Shown piece after piece: positions 9,126 to 17,035 of a DNA stretch of 35,506 bases. This DNA is from Colwellia hornerae (lineage in GTDB: Bacteria > Pseudomonadota > Gammaproteobacteria > Enterobacterales > Alteromonadaceae). Each line of letters opens with the position of its first letter. Within the stretch, counting starts at the first letter, position 1. The stretch is taken from contig NZ_VOLR01000034.1 in the NCBI RefSeq assembly GCF_007954355.1, positions 1 through 35,506 of the forward strand, read 5' to 3'. The notes under the pieces are model-generated. The model ran no database searches. It worked only from the letters and a program-made list of their open reading frames with translations, and had not been told where the DNA came from. A program made the translations under genes and the position numbers.

Positions 9126-11066
9126 ATGCGAGTCTCAAGTTTTTCACGATTATCTGTTTTTGCTATCAGTATTTTTGCCCTAATATTTGTAGTAACTATG
9201 TATCATGTTGGTACTTCCCTAACATCGAGTCGCGTTCAATATTCCCAATACCAGGCATTAAAAACATTAACCACGGTTCAATTCTATCGCACCATTGCCA
9301 CCTATTTACAGACGGGTGATGCCGGTCGACTTAATTCAGCACAAGAACAATTGGGTACGATAATATCGCACGCTGCAAAGTTAGATATTGGTCAATTAAG
9401 CGCAGATATCAGCAAAGAAGCGCTTGAGCTTAGTCAAAATATTGAAACAAAGTATCGTGCCATGGGTAAGTTAAGTGGCGACCCACTCGCCTTACTCCGT
9501 AACAGCGAGCAAGGTATGGTTGCCATTACCCATGCTTTGATAAAGTACGCAGCGACAAGTGACGCACTTAACGAGCGACAACGCATAAATTATTTAGTTA
9601 CCGCCAGCCAAATCAATCGCACATTAAGTACGTTAATCAACACCCGAGAAAAGCTATTTATTAGTCAAAGCATCACTAGTATAGGTTTTCAGAGTGCCTT
9701 ACAAGAATTGACATCATTGCAGCAGCAATTAGCAAATTATCCATTATTAGCTATTTACCCTATCGACAACCAAAGTTCCAATGAAGATGACTTTTACGAT
9801 GATGAACCAGAGGATATCAGTGAAGAAGCAATTAATGAGCTTAGTTCACTGGTTAATCGTTATCAAAGTGAATTTGAAAACACCTTAGTGTTACAAGAGC
9901 AACGCACGGCTGGCTTAACATTACTAAAGAAAAATGTTAGCGCACTAGAAGATATTATTCTTATTGCTGAAACCGCAATATTGCAACAACAAGAGGCGTT
10001 GAATCAGCAGCTTTATCGTGTGGTTTTTGGATTGTTGTTATTTTTAGTGTTCTTTCTGGTCAGCAATTACTGGATGCAGCGCAGTGTTATTTTAAATCCG
10101 TTACGTAAATTGCGAAACGGTTTTGTCGAGCTCGTAGAACAAGGCAAGGTGGATAATATTACTGATATTTCAGCAGAAACTGAGCTTGGAGAAATATCGT
10201 CAAGTTTTAATAAAATGGTTAACAAACTTGCACAAGATGATAAAGCAAAAGCACTGCAGCTTGATTTAGTGGCCAAAGCATTAACAACCATGGAAAGCCA
10301 AGTTAAAAATATCTATCGATCGTCAAATAGTACTAGCACCCATGTGCAAGGTGCTCGTGAAATAATGGATGCGCTTGGGCTAGCAACCGAAACGGTCAAT
10401 GCTTTATCAGAACAAGTTGTTAATAACGCAAAAGCCACGCAACATGCCATGGAAACCAGTCAAAGCCGCGTTGCTCAGGTACTTGCAGCTAGCGAATCTA
10501 CCAGTATCGCGGCGCAACAAAGTAAAAGCGCAATAACGTCACTCTTTCAATCTGTTGATAGTGTCACCTCTATTGTTGACGTTATTAGCGCCATTGCCGA
10601 CCAAACTAATTTACTGGCTTTAAATGCCGCTATTGAAGCGGCAAGAGCGGGCGAACACGGCAGAGGCTTCTCTGTTGTTGCCGATGAAGTCAGGCAACTG
10701 GCGGGGAAAACTCAAGATTCACTTAAACAGATATCACAACGCTTAGACCAACTGCAAAGCGCCAGTAATTCAATTGAAAAAACAATTATTGATATAGAAA
10801 CAGCGTCCCTCAATCAAAAAATAATTGCTGACCAATTACAAGAAACTGCCTTAGAAGTGACCGGACAAGCTAAAATATCGGCCAGTGTTGCACAAGACTC
10901 TCTGACGCAAATAACGCTGCAACGCCAACATTTTATCGCTTTTGAACAAGCGATGAGTAATGTTGATGAAGAAGTGAGCAACTCCCAAAAGCTTGCTAAT
11001 ATCATTTCAATTGATGTAAATAACCATGTCAGTGATATTGGCTTAACACTCGATAAAAGCGCATAA
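9126..11066 (+). CDS. Methyl-accepting chemotaxis protein
   Basis: A 646-residue transmembrane receptor. I chose the ATG at 9126 over one at 9105 because AAGGA lies six bases before it and the protein then begins [13 protein letters not shown], directly ahead of the first membrane helix (about 5-26). A long, mostly helical periplasmic region follows; it includes an acidic stretch ([16 protein letters not shown]). The second helix is at about 299-317, then HAMP (about 318-375) and the signalling coiled coil. The conserved tip (about 486-513) holds [20 protein letters not shown] and then [15 protein letters not shown]. It should feed CheA/CheW at the membrane. There is no C-terminal CheR/CheB-binding pentapeptide and no recognisable ligand domain, so the signal is unknown. 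No flagellar sigma-28 promoter was recognised upstream. Confidence 0.95.
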   Translation: MRVSSFSRLSVFAISIFALIFVVTMYHVGTSLTSSRVQYSQYQALKTLTTVQFYRTIATYLQTGDAGRLNSAQEQLGTIISHAAKLDIGQLSADISKEALELSQNIETKYRAMGKLSGDPLALLRNSEQGMVAITHALIKYAATSDALNERQRINYLVTASQINRTLSTLINTREKLFISQSITSIGFQSALQELTSLQQQLANYPLLAIYPIDNQSSNEDDFYDDEPEDISEEAINELSSLVNRYQSEFENTLVLQEQRTAGLTLLKKNVSALEDIILIAETAILQQQEALNQQLYRVVFGLLLFLVFFLVSNYWMQRSVILNPLRKLRNGFVELVEQGKVDNITDISAETELGEISSSFNKMVNKLAQDDKAKALQLDLVAKALTTMESQVKNIYRSSNSTSTHVQGAREIMDALGLATETVNALSEQVVNNAKATQHAMETSQSRVAQVLAASESTSIAAQQSKSAITSLFQSVDSVTSIVDVISAIADQTNLLALNAAIEAARAGEHGRGFSVVADEVRQLAGKTQDSLKQISQRLDQLQSASNSIEKTIIDIETASLNQKIIADQLQETALEVTGQAKISASVAQDSLTQITLQRQHFIAFEQAMSNVDEEVSNSQKLANIISIDVNNHVSDIGLTLDKSA

Positions 11067-11082
11067 CACTTAATCACTACCA

Positions 11083-11114
11083 CTATTTATTTAGTAGTTT
11101 TTACTGATAAATAG
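11083..11114. other. Hairpin after the chemotaxis receptor gene
   Basis: CTATTTAT (11083-11090) pairs with ATAAATAG (11107-11114). Inside it AGTA (11093-11096) pairs with TACT (11102-11105) around a GTTTT loop. It lies 17 bases after the receptor stop. No T-run follows on the plus strand, so a Rho-independent terminator is not certain. It may instead stabilise the 3' end of the mRNA. Confidence 0.4.
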
Positions 11115-11135
11115 ATGCATGTCAGTGCGCTATAT

Positions 11136-11170
11136 CCTAAAATGAAACAAGTAATAAGATTCATTTTAGG
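11136..11170 (+). promoter_or_regulatory. Perfect 11-bp hairpin covering the ribosome binding site of the next gene
   Basis: CCTAAAATGAA (11136-11146) is perfectly complementary to TTCATTTTAGG (11160-11170), with a 13-base loop. The right arm ends in AGG, the first half of the AGGAAG ribosome site (11168-11173) for the ATG at 11177. In RNA the folded form would hide half of the Shine-Dalgarno sequence. It could be a temperature- or ligand-sensitive translational switch, or a DNA operator. The pairing is seen directly; the function is inferred. Confidence 0.55.
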
Positions 11171-11176
11171 AAGTTT

Positions 11177-11350
11177 ATGACAAAGGCGCTTTGTAAGTGG
11201 AAAAAAAAAGACATAGAGAAAAGTCTTCACGAACTTGCTCGTATTGTTGATAAACCATGTTTTATTTGCAAGGACTGTGCACGTTCTGCAAACAACAAAG
11301 ACTTTTTATGTAAAGCGATAAAACTTCCGATAAACCATTCACCTAATTAA
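11177..11350 (+). CDS. Small Cys-rich conserved-type protein (57 residues)
   Basis: A short open frame, MTKALCKWKKKDIEKSLHEL onward, ending in PINHSPN. It has Cys at 6, 28, 31, 34 and 45; the CFICKDCAR and FLCKAIKLP motifs resemble small putative metal-binding proteins common in marine gammaproteobacteria, as I recall them. The ribosome site AGGAAG is well placed, three bases before the ATG. The gene lies between the chemotaxis receptor and a peroxiredoxin whose start is 20 bases downstream, so an operon with the peroxiredoxin is likely. The Cys pattern suggests zinc or iron binding or a redox role, but no function is established. The hairpin over its ribosome site supports this being a real, regulated gene. 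Confidence 0.75.
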   Translation: MTKALCKWKKKDIEKSLHELARIVDKPCFICKDCARSANNKDFLCKAIKLPINHSPN

Positions 11351-11370
11351 CCTTTAATGAGAAGAATTTT

Positions 11371-11844
11371 ATGATTGAAGAAAATAAACCTATGCCTTCA
11401 GGCGAATTGTCACAATTAAAAGACGGCAATATGATTACCCATAATACCGATGAGCTTTTTGCCAACAAAAAAGTGGTGTTATTTGCCGTTCCTGGCGCTT
11501 TTACTCCAACTTGTTCAGCCGCTCATTTACCCGGTTATGTGGTATCAGCTGATGAATTAAAAGCTAAAGGTGTCGATGCCATTATCTGTTTATCGGTCAA
11601 TGACGCCTTTGTCATGAATGCGTGGGGTGAAGCACAAAATGCTGAAAATATTATGATGCTTGCTGATGGCGATGGTAGTTACACTAAAGCACTCGGGTTA
11701 AGTATGGAGACCGCAGGATTTGGTGGTTTACGTTCTCAGCGTTATGCTATGGTCATTGAAAACGGCACAGTAACGAATCAACATGTTGAAAAGCCTAAAG
11801 AATTTGAAGTAAGTACCGCTGAATCTATTCTAAAAGCACTATAG
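11371..11844 (+). CDS. Peroxiredoxin (Prx5-like, redoxin family)
   Basis: A 157-residue thiol peroxidase. The active-site motif PGAFTPTC places the peroxidatic cysteine at residue 48, and it is followed by HLPGY, typical of the Prx5 subfamily. A second Cys (73) lies in IICLSVND. The family reduces hydrogen peroxide and alkyl hydroperoxides with glutathione/glutaredoxin or thioredoxin as donor; no fused glutaredoxin domain is present here. It is cytoplasmic (no signal peptide). GAGAAG precedes the ATG. Its position between a small Cys-rich protein and a ferritin fits an oxidative-stress and iron role. Confidence 0.94.
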   Translation: MIEENKPMPSGELSQLKDGNMITHNTDELFANKKVVLFAVPGAFTPTCSAAHLPGYVVSADELKAKGVDAIICLSVNDAFVMNAWGEAQNAENIMMLADGDGSYTKALGLSMETAGFGGLRSQRYAMVIENGTVTNQHVEKPKEFEVSTAESILKAL

Positions 11845-11854
11845 ATAAAATGAA

Positions 11855-11892
11855 ATGATAATGATTTGTGTTATTTATCATATTGTTTTTTA
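11855..11892 (+). terminator. Possible weak terminator after the peroxiredoxin gene; overlaps a Fur-like sequence
   Basis: ATGATAA (11855-11861) pairs with TTATCAT (11875-11881), followed by ATTGTTTTTT. The stem is short and AT-rich, so termination would be weak. The same bases (11857-11875) match about 13 of 19 positions of the classical Fur-box consensus, so a role in iron control of the ferritin gene about 120 bases downstream is an alternative reading. Confidence 0.35.
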
Positions 11893-11993
11893 TGCGTTTT
11901 AATTTTTAAAAATCAAAAATGTTACACTTTATCGCTTGTATCATAGGCGTAGAACAGGCAAAATTTACTGATATTTTTTAATGAGGCACCATC

Positions 11994-12521
11994 ATGTTAA
12001 AACCTGAAATGGTCAAACAACTAAATAAACAAATCAACTTAGAGTTTTACTCTTCAAACTTGTACTTACAAATGAGTGCCTGGTGTGAAGAAAAAGGCTT
12101 TGAAGGTGCAGCAACATTTATGCGTAAACATGCGGCAGAAGAAATGGACCACATGACGCGTTTATTTACTTATGTCAGCGAAACCGGTGCATTACCTATT
12201 ATAGGTATCATAGATGCGCCACCACACGAATATAAGTCATTAGCTGATGTTTTTGAAAAAACCTATGAACATGAATGTTCAATTACCGAACGTATCAATT
12301 CATTAGCGCATCAAGCCTTTACTAACCAAGACTATTCAACCTTTAATTTCTTGCAATGGTATGTAGCGGAGCAGCATGAAGAGGAGACCTTGTTTAAAAG
12401 TGTCTTAGATAAAATTAACTTAGTGGGTCAAGACGGCCATGCTTTATTTTTTGTTGATAAAGATCTAGCAGAAATGGCTAAAGTAGGTACTACAAGTATC
12501 ATGACGGGCGCACCCGTTTAG
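11994..12521 (+). CDS. ftnA: Bacterial non-haem ferritin
   Basis: A 175-residue four-helix iron-storage protein of typical FtnA length. It begins [20 protein letters not shown]; ferroxidase ligands are visible as Glu in [10 protein letters not shown], the EEMDHM motif (Glu, His), and AEQHEEE in the fourth helix. The family oxidises ferrous iron and stores it as a mineral in a 24-mer cage in the cytoplasm. GAGGCACC lies before the ATG. The gene follows a peroxiredoxin, and a strong hairpin terminator follows it. Confidence 0.96.
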   Translation: MLKPEMVKQLNKQINLEFYSSNLYLQMSAWCEEKGFEGAATFMRKHAAEEMDHMTRLFTYVSETGALPIIGIIDAPPHEYKSLADVFEKTYEHECSITERINSLAHQAFTNQDYSTFNFLQWYVAEQHEEETLFKSVLDKINLVGQDGHALFFVDKDLAEMAKVGTTSIMTGAPV

Positions 12522-12544
12522 TCACAACCAATAATACGCCGCAT

Positions 12545-12572
12545 AAAAAAGGCTTCTATATGAAGCCTTTTT
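12545..12572. terminator. Bidirectional Rho-independent terminator
   Basis: AAAAAGGCTTC (12546-12556) pairs with GAAGCCTTTTT (12562-12572) around a five-base loop. The A-run and T-run flanks let it serve both the ferritin gene on the plus strand and the convergent winged-helix gene on the minus strand. Confidence 0.92.
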
Positions 12573-12595
12573 AGATAATAACCTCTCAGTATCCG

Positions 12596-12898
12596 TTAAA
12601 AAACATATCCTTCACCACGAAAAGATTTGATCCGTGATTTGTCAGTGTTCACCAATAACTTTTTTCTGATGGTTGAAATATGCATATTAATACTTCGATT
12701 AGAATCAGCCAGGCTGCGCTTAAATATATGCTCAGCGATACTTTCACGGGTCACTAGTTGTGGAAAATCACTCATCAGTAACCACAATAAATTAAATTCT
12801 AATCCGGTAAGTGTAACCAACCGCTTGCAGCAATAAACTTCTCGACTACCCATAAAAATTTCTACATCGGCGATTATAATTGTATCAGATATCAACAT
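12596..12898 (-). CDS. Free-standing OmpR/CpxR-type winged-helix DNA-binding protein without receiver
   Basis: A 100-residue protein consisting almost only of a Trans_reg_C domain. LTGLEFNLLWLLMSDFPQLV, then TRESIAEHIF, then the recognition-helix region RSINMHISTIRKKL and the final hairpin SFRGEGYVF match the C-terminal half of CpxR-like response regulators. No receiver domain or phospho-acceptor is encoded; upstream sequence in the same strand codes the lipoprotein in another frame. Its ATG overlaps the lipoprotein stop as TAATG, no Shine-Dalgarno is visible, and a perfect 22-bp palindrome abuts it, so its translation is probably coupled. It could be a constitutive or autoregulated transcription factor, or act by dimerising with a full-length regulator. 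It ends at a shared terminator. Confidence 0.85.
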   Translation of the reverse strand: MLISDTIIIADVEIFMGSREVYCCKRLVTLTGLEFNLLWLLMSDFPQLVTRESIAEHIFKRSLADSNRSINMHISTIRKKLLVNTDKSRIKSFRGEGYVF

Positions 12899-14403
12899 TA
12901 GTTTGTTTGATCAAACAAACTCACTTTATAACCAGTAGGAGTAGTATCATCAACTTCAACAACCATAAATTGCTCTTTCGATGCTTCATCTAGGATGAGT
13001 TCAAAAGCATTTAAGATAATCTCACTGCTGTTGTCTTTAGCAACCACATAAACTTGATAAGTATTATTTTTTAAATACACGAGTTCGCTGTTGGCAAAGC
13101 TAACGGCTGTTTTATAAAAAGCACTCTCAATGGTTTCATCACTTCGAACAAAATAAATAGTAAACGCACCAAATTCAGTACTGTCGACAAGATTAACCAT
13201 TTTAATTTCATGATCATAAATACTCGCTCTACTACTATTGCTAACGACTAACGAATGCACATCTAGCTGTAGCTCATCAATAGTACCATCACCGTCTTCA
13301 TCAACATCGCCATCACCATCGTCATCGACGGCTACTTCATCAATATAAAAGAAAGCGGTTTTATGGCTGTTTTCTCCTAAAGAAAGTAAATGGTTTTTCA
13401 GTAATAGTTCATTTCCATCACCGACAACCAGATCAACACTGTAGTCTCCTTTAGCGAGTTCAATTGGCTGACTTAGTTCACCTAACGTTAAGGCTTCAAT
13501 TTCTGGTGAGTCGTCTACACCATTTAAATATAAGGAAAATTCACCCTGATAATCAGGTAGTAAGTCATGCTTACCAATCGCATTGTACGCATTAAGTTTT
13601 GCTTCTGAGTCGGCATCAATAAATGATTCTATCGATGAATTAGACATTTTATCAAGCATATATGGTGAGCTGCCCACGCCATTATTTTCGCGTATTGCGA
13701 TGATATATTGGCTACTGTATGAAAAGCTTATATCATTTGATTGAAATAAAATTTCAGAGCTCCCTGGTGTCGTGATATAAAAAATATAATCGTCTTGATC
13801 AAATTTTTGATTAACCGATAGTTCTTGATGACTATAGCTTCCAATGAAATTAGCTTCATTGAAAGTTTCATCTGCTTTAGATAAATAGACATCGATACCT
13901 TCACTATCGTCATGCATATTCAGCACTCTAAAATTGAAGCGATCGTAGGTATCATCATCTTCGTCATCAATAATATCTATATCGTAAGTGGTCACTGAGG
14001 GCGCTAAAATATCTTCTCCAATGACAATCAATTGAATCACATCATTATTAATTTTGATGCTATCAGTATAAACGACCGTTAAGTCGCTACTGTCTGTACT
14101 ATCGCCATCTTGCCACGCCAGTTCATAGAAGTAAGAGCCATTGTCTATAACGTTTGCGTTTGATGCACTGCCATAAGGGACACCGTTGTAAGTAAACTCA
14201 ATTTCATCGTCACTTGTTGAAAAATCTTCATCTATCGTTAAATAGATCGCTGGAGAATTCTTCGCGGTGTTGTAGAGCTTCACATAACCTTCTGCATTCG
14301 AGTCACTATCAGATCCCCCGCAGGCCGAAAGACTTAATATTGCTGTTGTAACCATTAAAAACTTTATTCTTTTAATGCAAAATATGTACTTTTTAGTATT
14401 CAT
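12898..14403 (-). CDS. Secreted lipoprotein with acidic Ca-binding-like repeat (DUF4397-like)
   Basis: A 501-residue protein. The signal peptide ends in the lipobox LSAC with Cys28, so it is lipidated and exported. The segment is strongly acidic. Two or three stretches (YVKLYNTAKNSPAIYLTID near 40, FRVLNMHDDSEGIDVYLSKA near 155, and FSLYLNGVDDSPEIEALTLG near 290) resemble DUF4397-type beta domains; this is a by-eye match. Residues 359-378 carry a DxDGDGDxDEDGDGxxDE run like EF-hand or thrombospondin type 3 calcium sites. AGGTGAG precedes the ATG. The next gene, a lone winged-helix domain, overlaps its stop. Function is unknown; an envelope-surface protein paired with its own regulator is a reasonable reading. 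Confidence 0.85.
   Translation of the reverse strand: MNTKKYIFCIKRIKFLMVTTAILSLSACGGSDSDSNAEGYVKLYNTAKNSPAIYLTIDEDFSTSDDEIEFTYNGVPYGSASNANVIDNGSYFYELAWQDGDSTDSSDLTVVYTDSIKINNDVIQLIVIGEDILAPSVTTYDIDIIDDEDDDTYDRFNFRVLNMHDDSEGIDVYLSKADETFNEANFIGSYSHQELSVNQKFDQDDYIFYITTPGSSEILFQSNDISFSYSSQYIIAIRENNGVGSSPYMLDKMSNSSIESFIDADSEAKLNAYNAIGKHDLLPDYQGEFSLYLNGVDDSPEIEALTLGELSQPIELAKGDYSVDLVVGDGNELLLKNHLLSLGENSHKTAFFYIDEVAVDDDGDGDVDEDGDGTIDELQLDVHSLVVSNSSRASIYDHEIKMVNLVDSTEFGAFTIYFVRSDETIESAFYKTAVSFANSELVYLKNNTYQVYVVAKDNSSEIILNAFELILDEASKEQFMVVEVDDTTPTGYKVSLFDQTN
12900..12921. promoter_or_regulatory. Perfect 22-bp palindrome at the lipoprotein/winged-helix gene junction
   Basis: The left half AGTTTGTTTGA (12900-12910) is followed directly by its exact reverse complement TCAAACAAACT (12911-12921). 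It encodes the last seven residues of the lipoprotein (SLFDQTN) and the first base of its stop codon. On the minus-strand mRNA it can form a 9-bp stem with a GATC loop ending next to the TAATG stop/start overlap, where a ribosome site would normally lie. It may be an operator for the winged-helix protein or a structure controlling re-initiation. Confidence 0.6.
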
Positions 14404-14453
14404 TGACTCACCTAACTCTTTATTGTTGTCTGCGCTTTATTAGCCGTTTACAT

Positions 14454-14488
14454 ATTGCCAATGAAATTTTGGCAGTTTCAATGGCAAT
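14454..14488. promoter_or_regulatory. Near-perfect inverted repeat in the divergent promoter region
   Basis: ATTGCCAATGAAA (14454-14466) and TTTCAATGGCAAT (14476-14488) are reverse complements except for one position, with a nine-base spacer that itself contains TGGCA. It sits between the lipoprotein gene (minus) and the yhiN-type gene (plus), about 50-85 bases upstream of the lipoprotein start. This is a good candidate operator. The binding protein is unknown. Confidence 0.5.
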
Positions 14489-14518
14489 AGAGTCATGTAC
14501 TGCTGATTAGTTCTGACC

Positions 14519-14534
14519 TTTACACAATCTTTGC
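14519..14534 (-). promoter_or_regulatory. Possible CpxR-like box upstream of the lipoprotein operon
   Basis: On the minus strand the sequence reads GCAAA, six bases, GTAAA. CpxR sites are tandem GTAAA elements about one helical turn apart, so this is one base off. It attracts notice because the downstream operon encodes a CpxR-like DNA-binding domain. Weak evidence by itself. Confidence 0.25.
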
Positions 14535-14648
14535 ATTTCTTTATCTTTGTAACTTTCTGATTAGGCAACATCACGTGTAATAACAATACTATTCAAGATA
14601 TAATGATTTATAAGAAATAAAGTAAATTTAAAATCATAGGAAAATACT

Positions 14649-15833
14649 TTGCAAATTGACGTGTTAGTTATTGGTGCAGGTGCTGCAGGGTTGATGTGTG
14701 CCGCAACCGCTGGTTATCGAGGCAAAAAAGTCGTTGTCGTCGATATGGGTAAAAAACCAGGCCGTAAAATACTGATCAGTGGTGGTGGTCGCTGTAATTT
14801 TACTAATGAAAATGCCCGTGCTGAACACTATATTTGCCAAAACCCTCACTTCATAAAATCAGCCTTAAGTCGTTATTCAGCGCAAGACTTCATTGAGCTT
14901 GTTGAACGTCATGGCGTAAATTATCATCATAAAACATTAGGACAGTTATTTTGTGATGATAGCGCAAAAGATATTGTTGACGTTTTGATGACCGAATGTG
15001 ATTGGGCGGGCGTTGAAGTTAAAATGCGTAATGAAGTGCTTTCGGTCAGTAAAACTGACAGCGGTTACCAAGTAAAAACAACAGAAGCGAGTTATAGCTG
15101 TACTTCTTTAGTGGTCGCATCTGGTGGCCTAACTATGCCAAAACTTGGCGCAAGTCCTATTGGTTATAAAATAGCGGAACAGTTTGGCTTAAATGTATTA
15201 CCAACAACACCGGCATTAGTACCTTTTACTTTGCATGATCACGATAAAACCCGCTTTGATGGTTTATCCGGTATAAGTATTTTTACCGAAGTCTCTAGTG
15301 ACAGCGGCGAAACCTTTAAAGAAAATATTTTATTTACTCATCGAGGTTTGTCTGGACCTGCTATTTTACAAATATCCTCTTTTTGGCAAGCAGGCCAAGC
15401 AGTAACAATTAATTTGTTACCTGATCACAGCTTAAATGACCTCATCACCGAGTGGCGCCAGCACCAAGCGCAAAAATCACTAAAGAATTTGCTCGCGACT
15501 TTATTACCGAAAAGATTCATTGAGTGTTTAATTGACAGTAAAGACATTCCCGACAAAGCGGTTAATCAACTCAACCATGCAGAGATTCAAGCGGTTCATG
15601 CTTTTATTCACCAATGGCAAATAAAGCCTAATGGCACTGAAGGTTATCGAACAGCGGAAGTTACTCTTGGTGGTGTTGATACCGACGAATTATCTTCAAA
15701 AACTTTTGCCGCTAAAAAGAGTGATGACTTGTATTTTATTGGTGAAGTGATTGACGTTACTGGCTGGTTGGGTGGTTATAATTTTCAAGCGTGCTGGGCT
15801 CAAGGAGTAGCAACAGGCTTGGTGGTGGTTTGA
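14649..15833 (+). CDS. yhiN: YhiN/HI0933-family FAD-dependent flavoprotein
   Basis: A 394-residue flavoprotein. The dinucleotide motif VIGAGAAGLMCA (7-18) is followed by the family signature KPGRKILISGGGRCNFTN, and the C-terminal part has VTLGGVDTDELSSKT and GEVIDVTGWLGGYNFQ, which closes the FAD site. The family includes BaiN, and E. coli YhiN has been reported to act as a 23S rRNA dihydrouridine synthase (RdsA); I rely on memory for that. The start is TTG at 14649, supported by AGGA seven bases upstream; no nearer ATG keeps the complete motif. A TATAAT at 14599-14604 may be its -10 element. Confidence 0.92.
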   Translation: MQIDVLVIGAGAAGLMCAATAGYRGKKVVVVDMGKKPGRKILISGGGRCNFTNENARAEHYICQNPHFIKSALSRYSAQDFIELVERHGVNYHHKTLGQLFCDDSAKDIVDVLMTECDWAGVEVKMRNEVLSVSKTDSGYQVKTTEASYSCTSLVVASGGLTMPKLGASPIGYKIAEQFGLNVLPTTPALVPFTLHDHDKTRFDGLSGISIFTEVSSDSGETFKENILFTHRGLSGPAILQISSFWQAGQAVTINLLPDHSLNDLITEWRQHQAQKSLKNLLATLLPKRFIECLIDSKDIPDKAVNQLNHAEIQAVHAFIHQWQIKPNGTEGYRTAEVTLGGVDTDELSSKTFAAKKSDDLYFIGEVIDVTGWLGGYNFQACWAQGVATGLVVV

Positions 15834-15962
15834 TGAATCCTGGTATTTAAGTGTCAGCCACTAGGGGGTTACCGGCGACTAACGTCAGCTGATTTGGCTA
15901 AGAGCTACGCCCTATATGACAACTGATGATAAGCGGTTACAGAGGTTTTATCAGCGCCGATC

Positions 15963-16871
15963 TTAACAGACTTGGTTACGACCATTCGATTTAGCTTGAT
16001 ATAAGCGTTTATCTGCATTATTCATTATTTGGTCAATCGATTTAATGTCAATCAAGTTTTCAACCACACCCACTGATACGGTGATTTTTAATGATTCCTT
16101 TTCAAAAGGAATCATCAGCGCTTCTATTGATGCTCTTATGCGTTCGGCAATGACACAGGCGTTATCTTTTTCAGTGTTAGGTAATAATATCGCAAATTCT
16201 TCTCCGCCCACTCGAGCAAAAGTATCATAATTTCGTAGGTGCGTCTGAACATTAACGGCAAAACACTTTAAGACTGCATCACCAGCGGCATGACCAAATT
16301 TGTCATTGATGTGTTTGAAGTTATCCAGATCAAAAAACATGATTGAAAATATTTTGTTTTTCCTGCTACTTCGATTGAACTCAGCGTTAGCTTTTTCATA
16401 GAAATAGCGACGATTGTAAATGCCGGTAAGTGAGTCAATGGTAGCAAGCTTTTGAAATTGTTCAGACATAAGTTGTAATGCCCGCTCATTTGCCTTTTTT
16501 TCTGTAATATCTGTGATGTACATATAAAGGTAATCATTGTGAACAATTTGTTCGGTAACAAGAAACCATTTGCCCTCTTGGGTATCTACTTCAAACGTTC
16601 TAAAAGGACAACTTCTTCTTTTAGCTGAGGCATGAGATAGCCAAGCCTCTAAAGTTGTAAATTCAATATTAATCCCTCTGGGGCTATTGAAGCAATCCGC
16701 GCTTAATTCAGAAAAACTTTTGTTAAGGGCTTCTTCCGCAGACATACCAAATAACCGACCGATAGCATCATTGCAATAAATGAGACGATCATCTCTATTG
16801 AAAATTCCTACTCCATCTTTAGTTAATGCTAAAGACTCAATTATTATCTTTTCAATTGAAATATCTGCCAC
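15963..16871 (-). CDS. PAS-GGDEF diguanylate cyclase
   Basis: A 302-residue cytoplasmic protein. An N-terminal PAS domain (about 8-125, with GVGIFNRDDRLIYCNDA) is joined by a short coiled linker to a GGDEF domain (about 140-300). The active-site motif is GGEEF (222-226), and RNYD (213-216) five residues earlier is a product-inhibition I-site. It should make cyclic di-GMP from two GTP in response to the PAS signal. The start is GTG at 16871; an in-frame TAA lies five codons upstream, so the start cannot be much earlier. There is no transmembrane segment. It converges with yhiN. Confidence 0.93.
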   Translation of the reverse strand: MADISIEKIIIESLALTKDGVGIFNRDDRLIYCNDAIGRLFGMSAEEALNKSFSELSADCFNSPRGINIEFTTLEAWLSHASAKRRSCPFRTFEVDTQEGKWFLVTEQIVHNDYLYMYITDITEKKANERALQLMSEQFQKLATIDSLTGIYNRRYFYEKANAEFNRSSRKNKIFSIMFFDLDNFKHINDKFGHAAGDAVLKCFAVNVQTHLRNYDTFARVGGEEFAILLPNTEKDNACVIAERIRASIEALMIPFEKESLKITVSVGVVENLIDIKSIDQIMNNADKRLYQAKSNGRNQVC

Positions 16872-17035
16872 TTGCGTGCCCCGTTACAAAGATATTAAAA
16901 ATATTAAGCCATTCATTATCTCTCAAACTATATTATTAGCATTCAGATGTCTTTATAAATAGATCTTCGTCGCTGATTAATGAATACCAGCAGAGTAAAA
17001 TAAATCGCTCTCCTTGTATTAATAATAGCGCTAAA

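Noticed and set aside
9077-9319. 80-residue open frame at the start of the chemotaxis receptor gene
   Set aside because: It overlaps the receptor N-terminus in another frame and has no ribosome site; the receptor frame has a clear signature.
15838-15962. Possible integron attC-like site in the GC-rich gap
   Set aside because: No matching core-site pair (RYYYAAC and GTTRRRY) in the right places, and no integrase or cassettes nearby.
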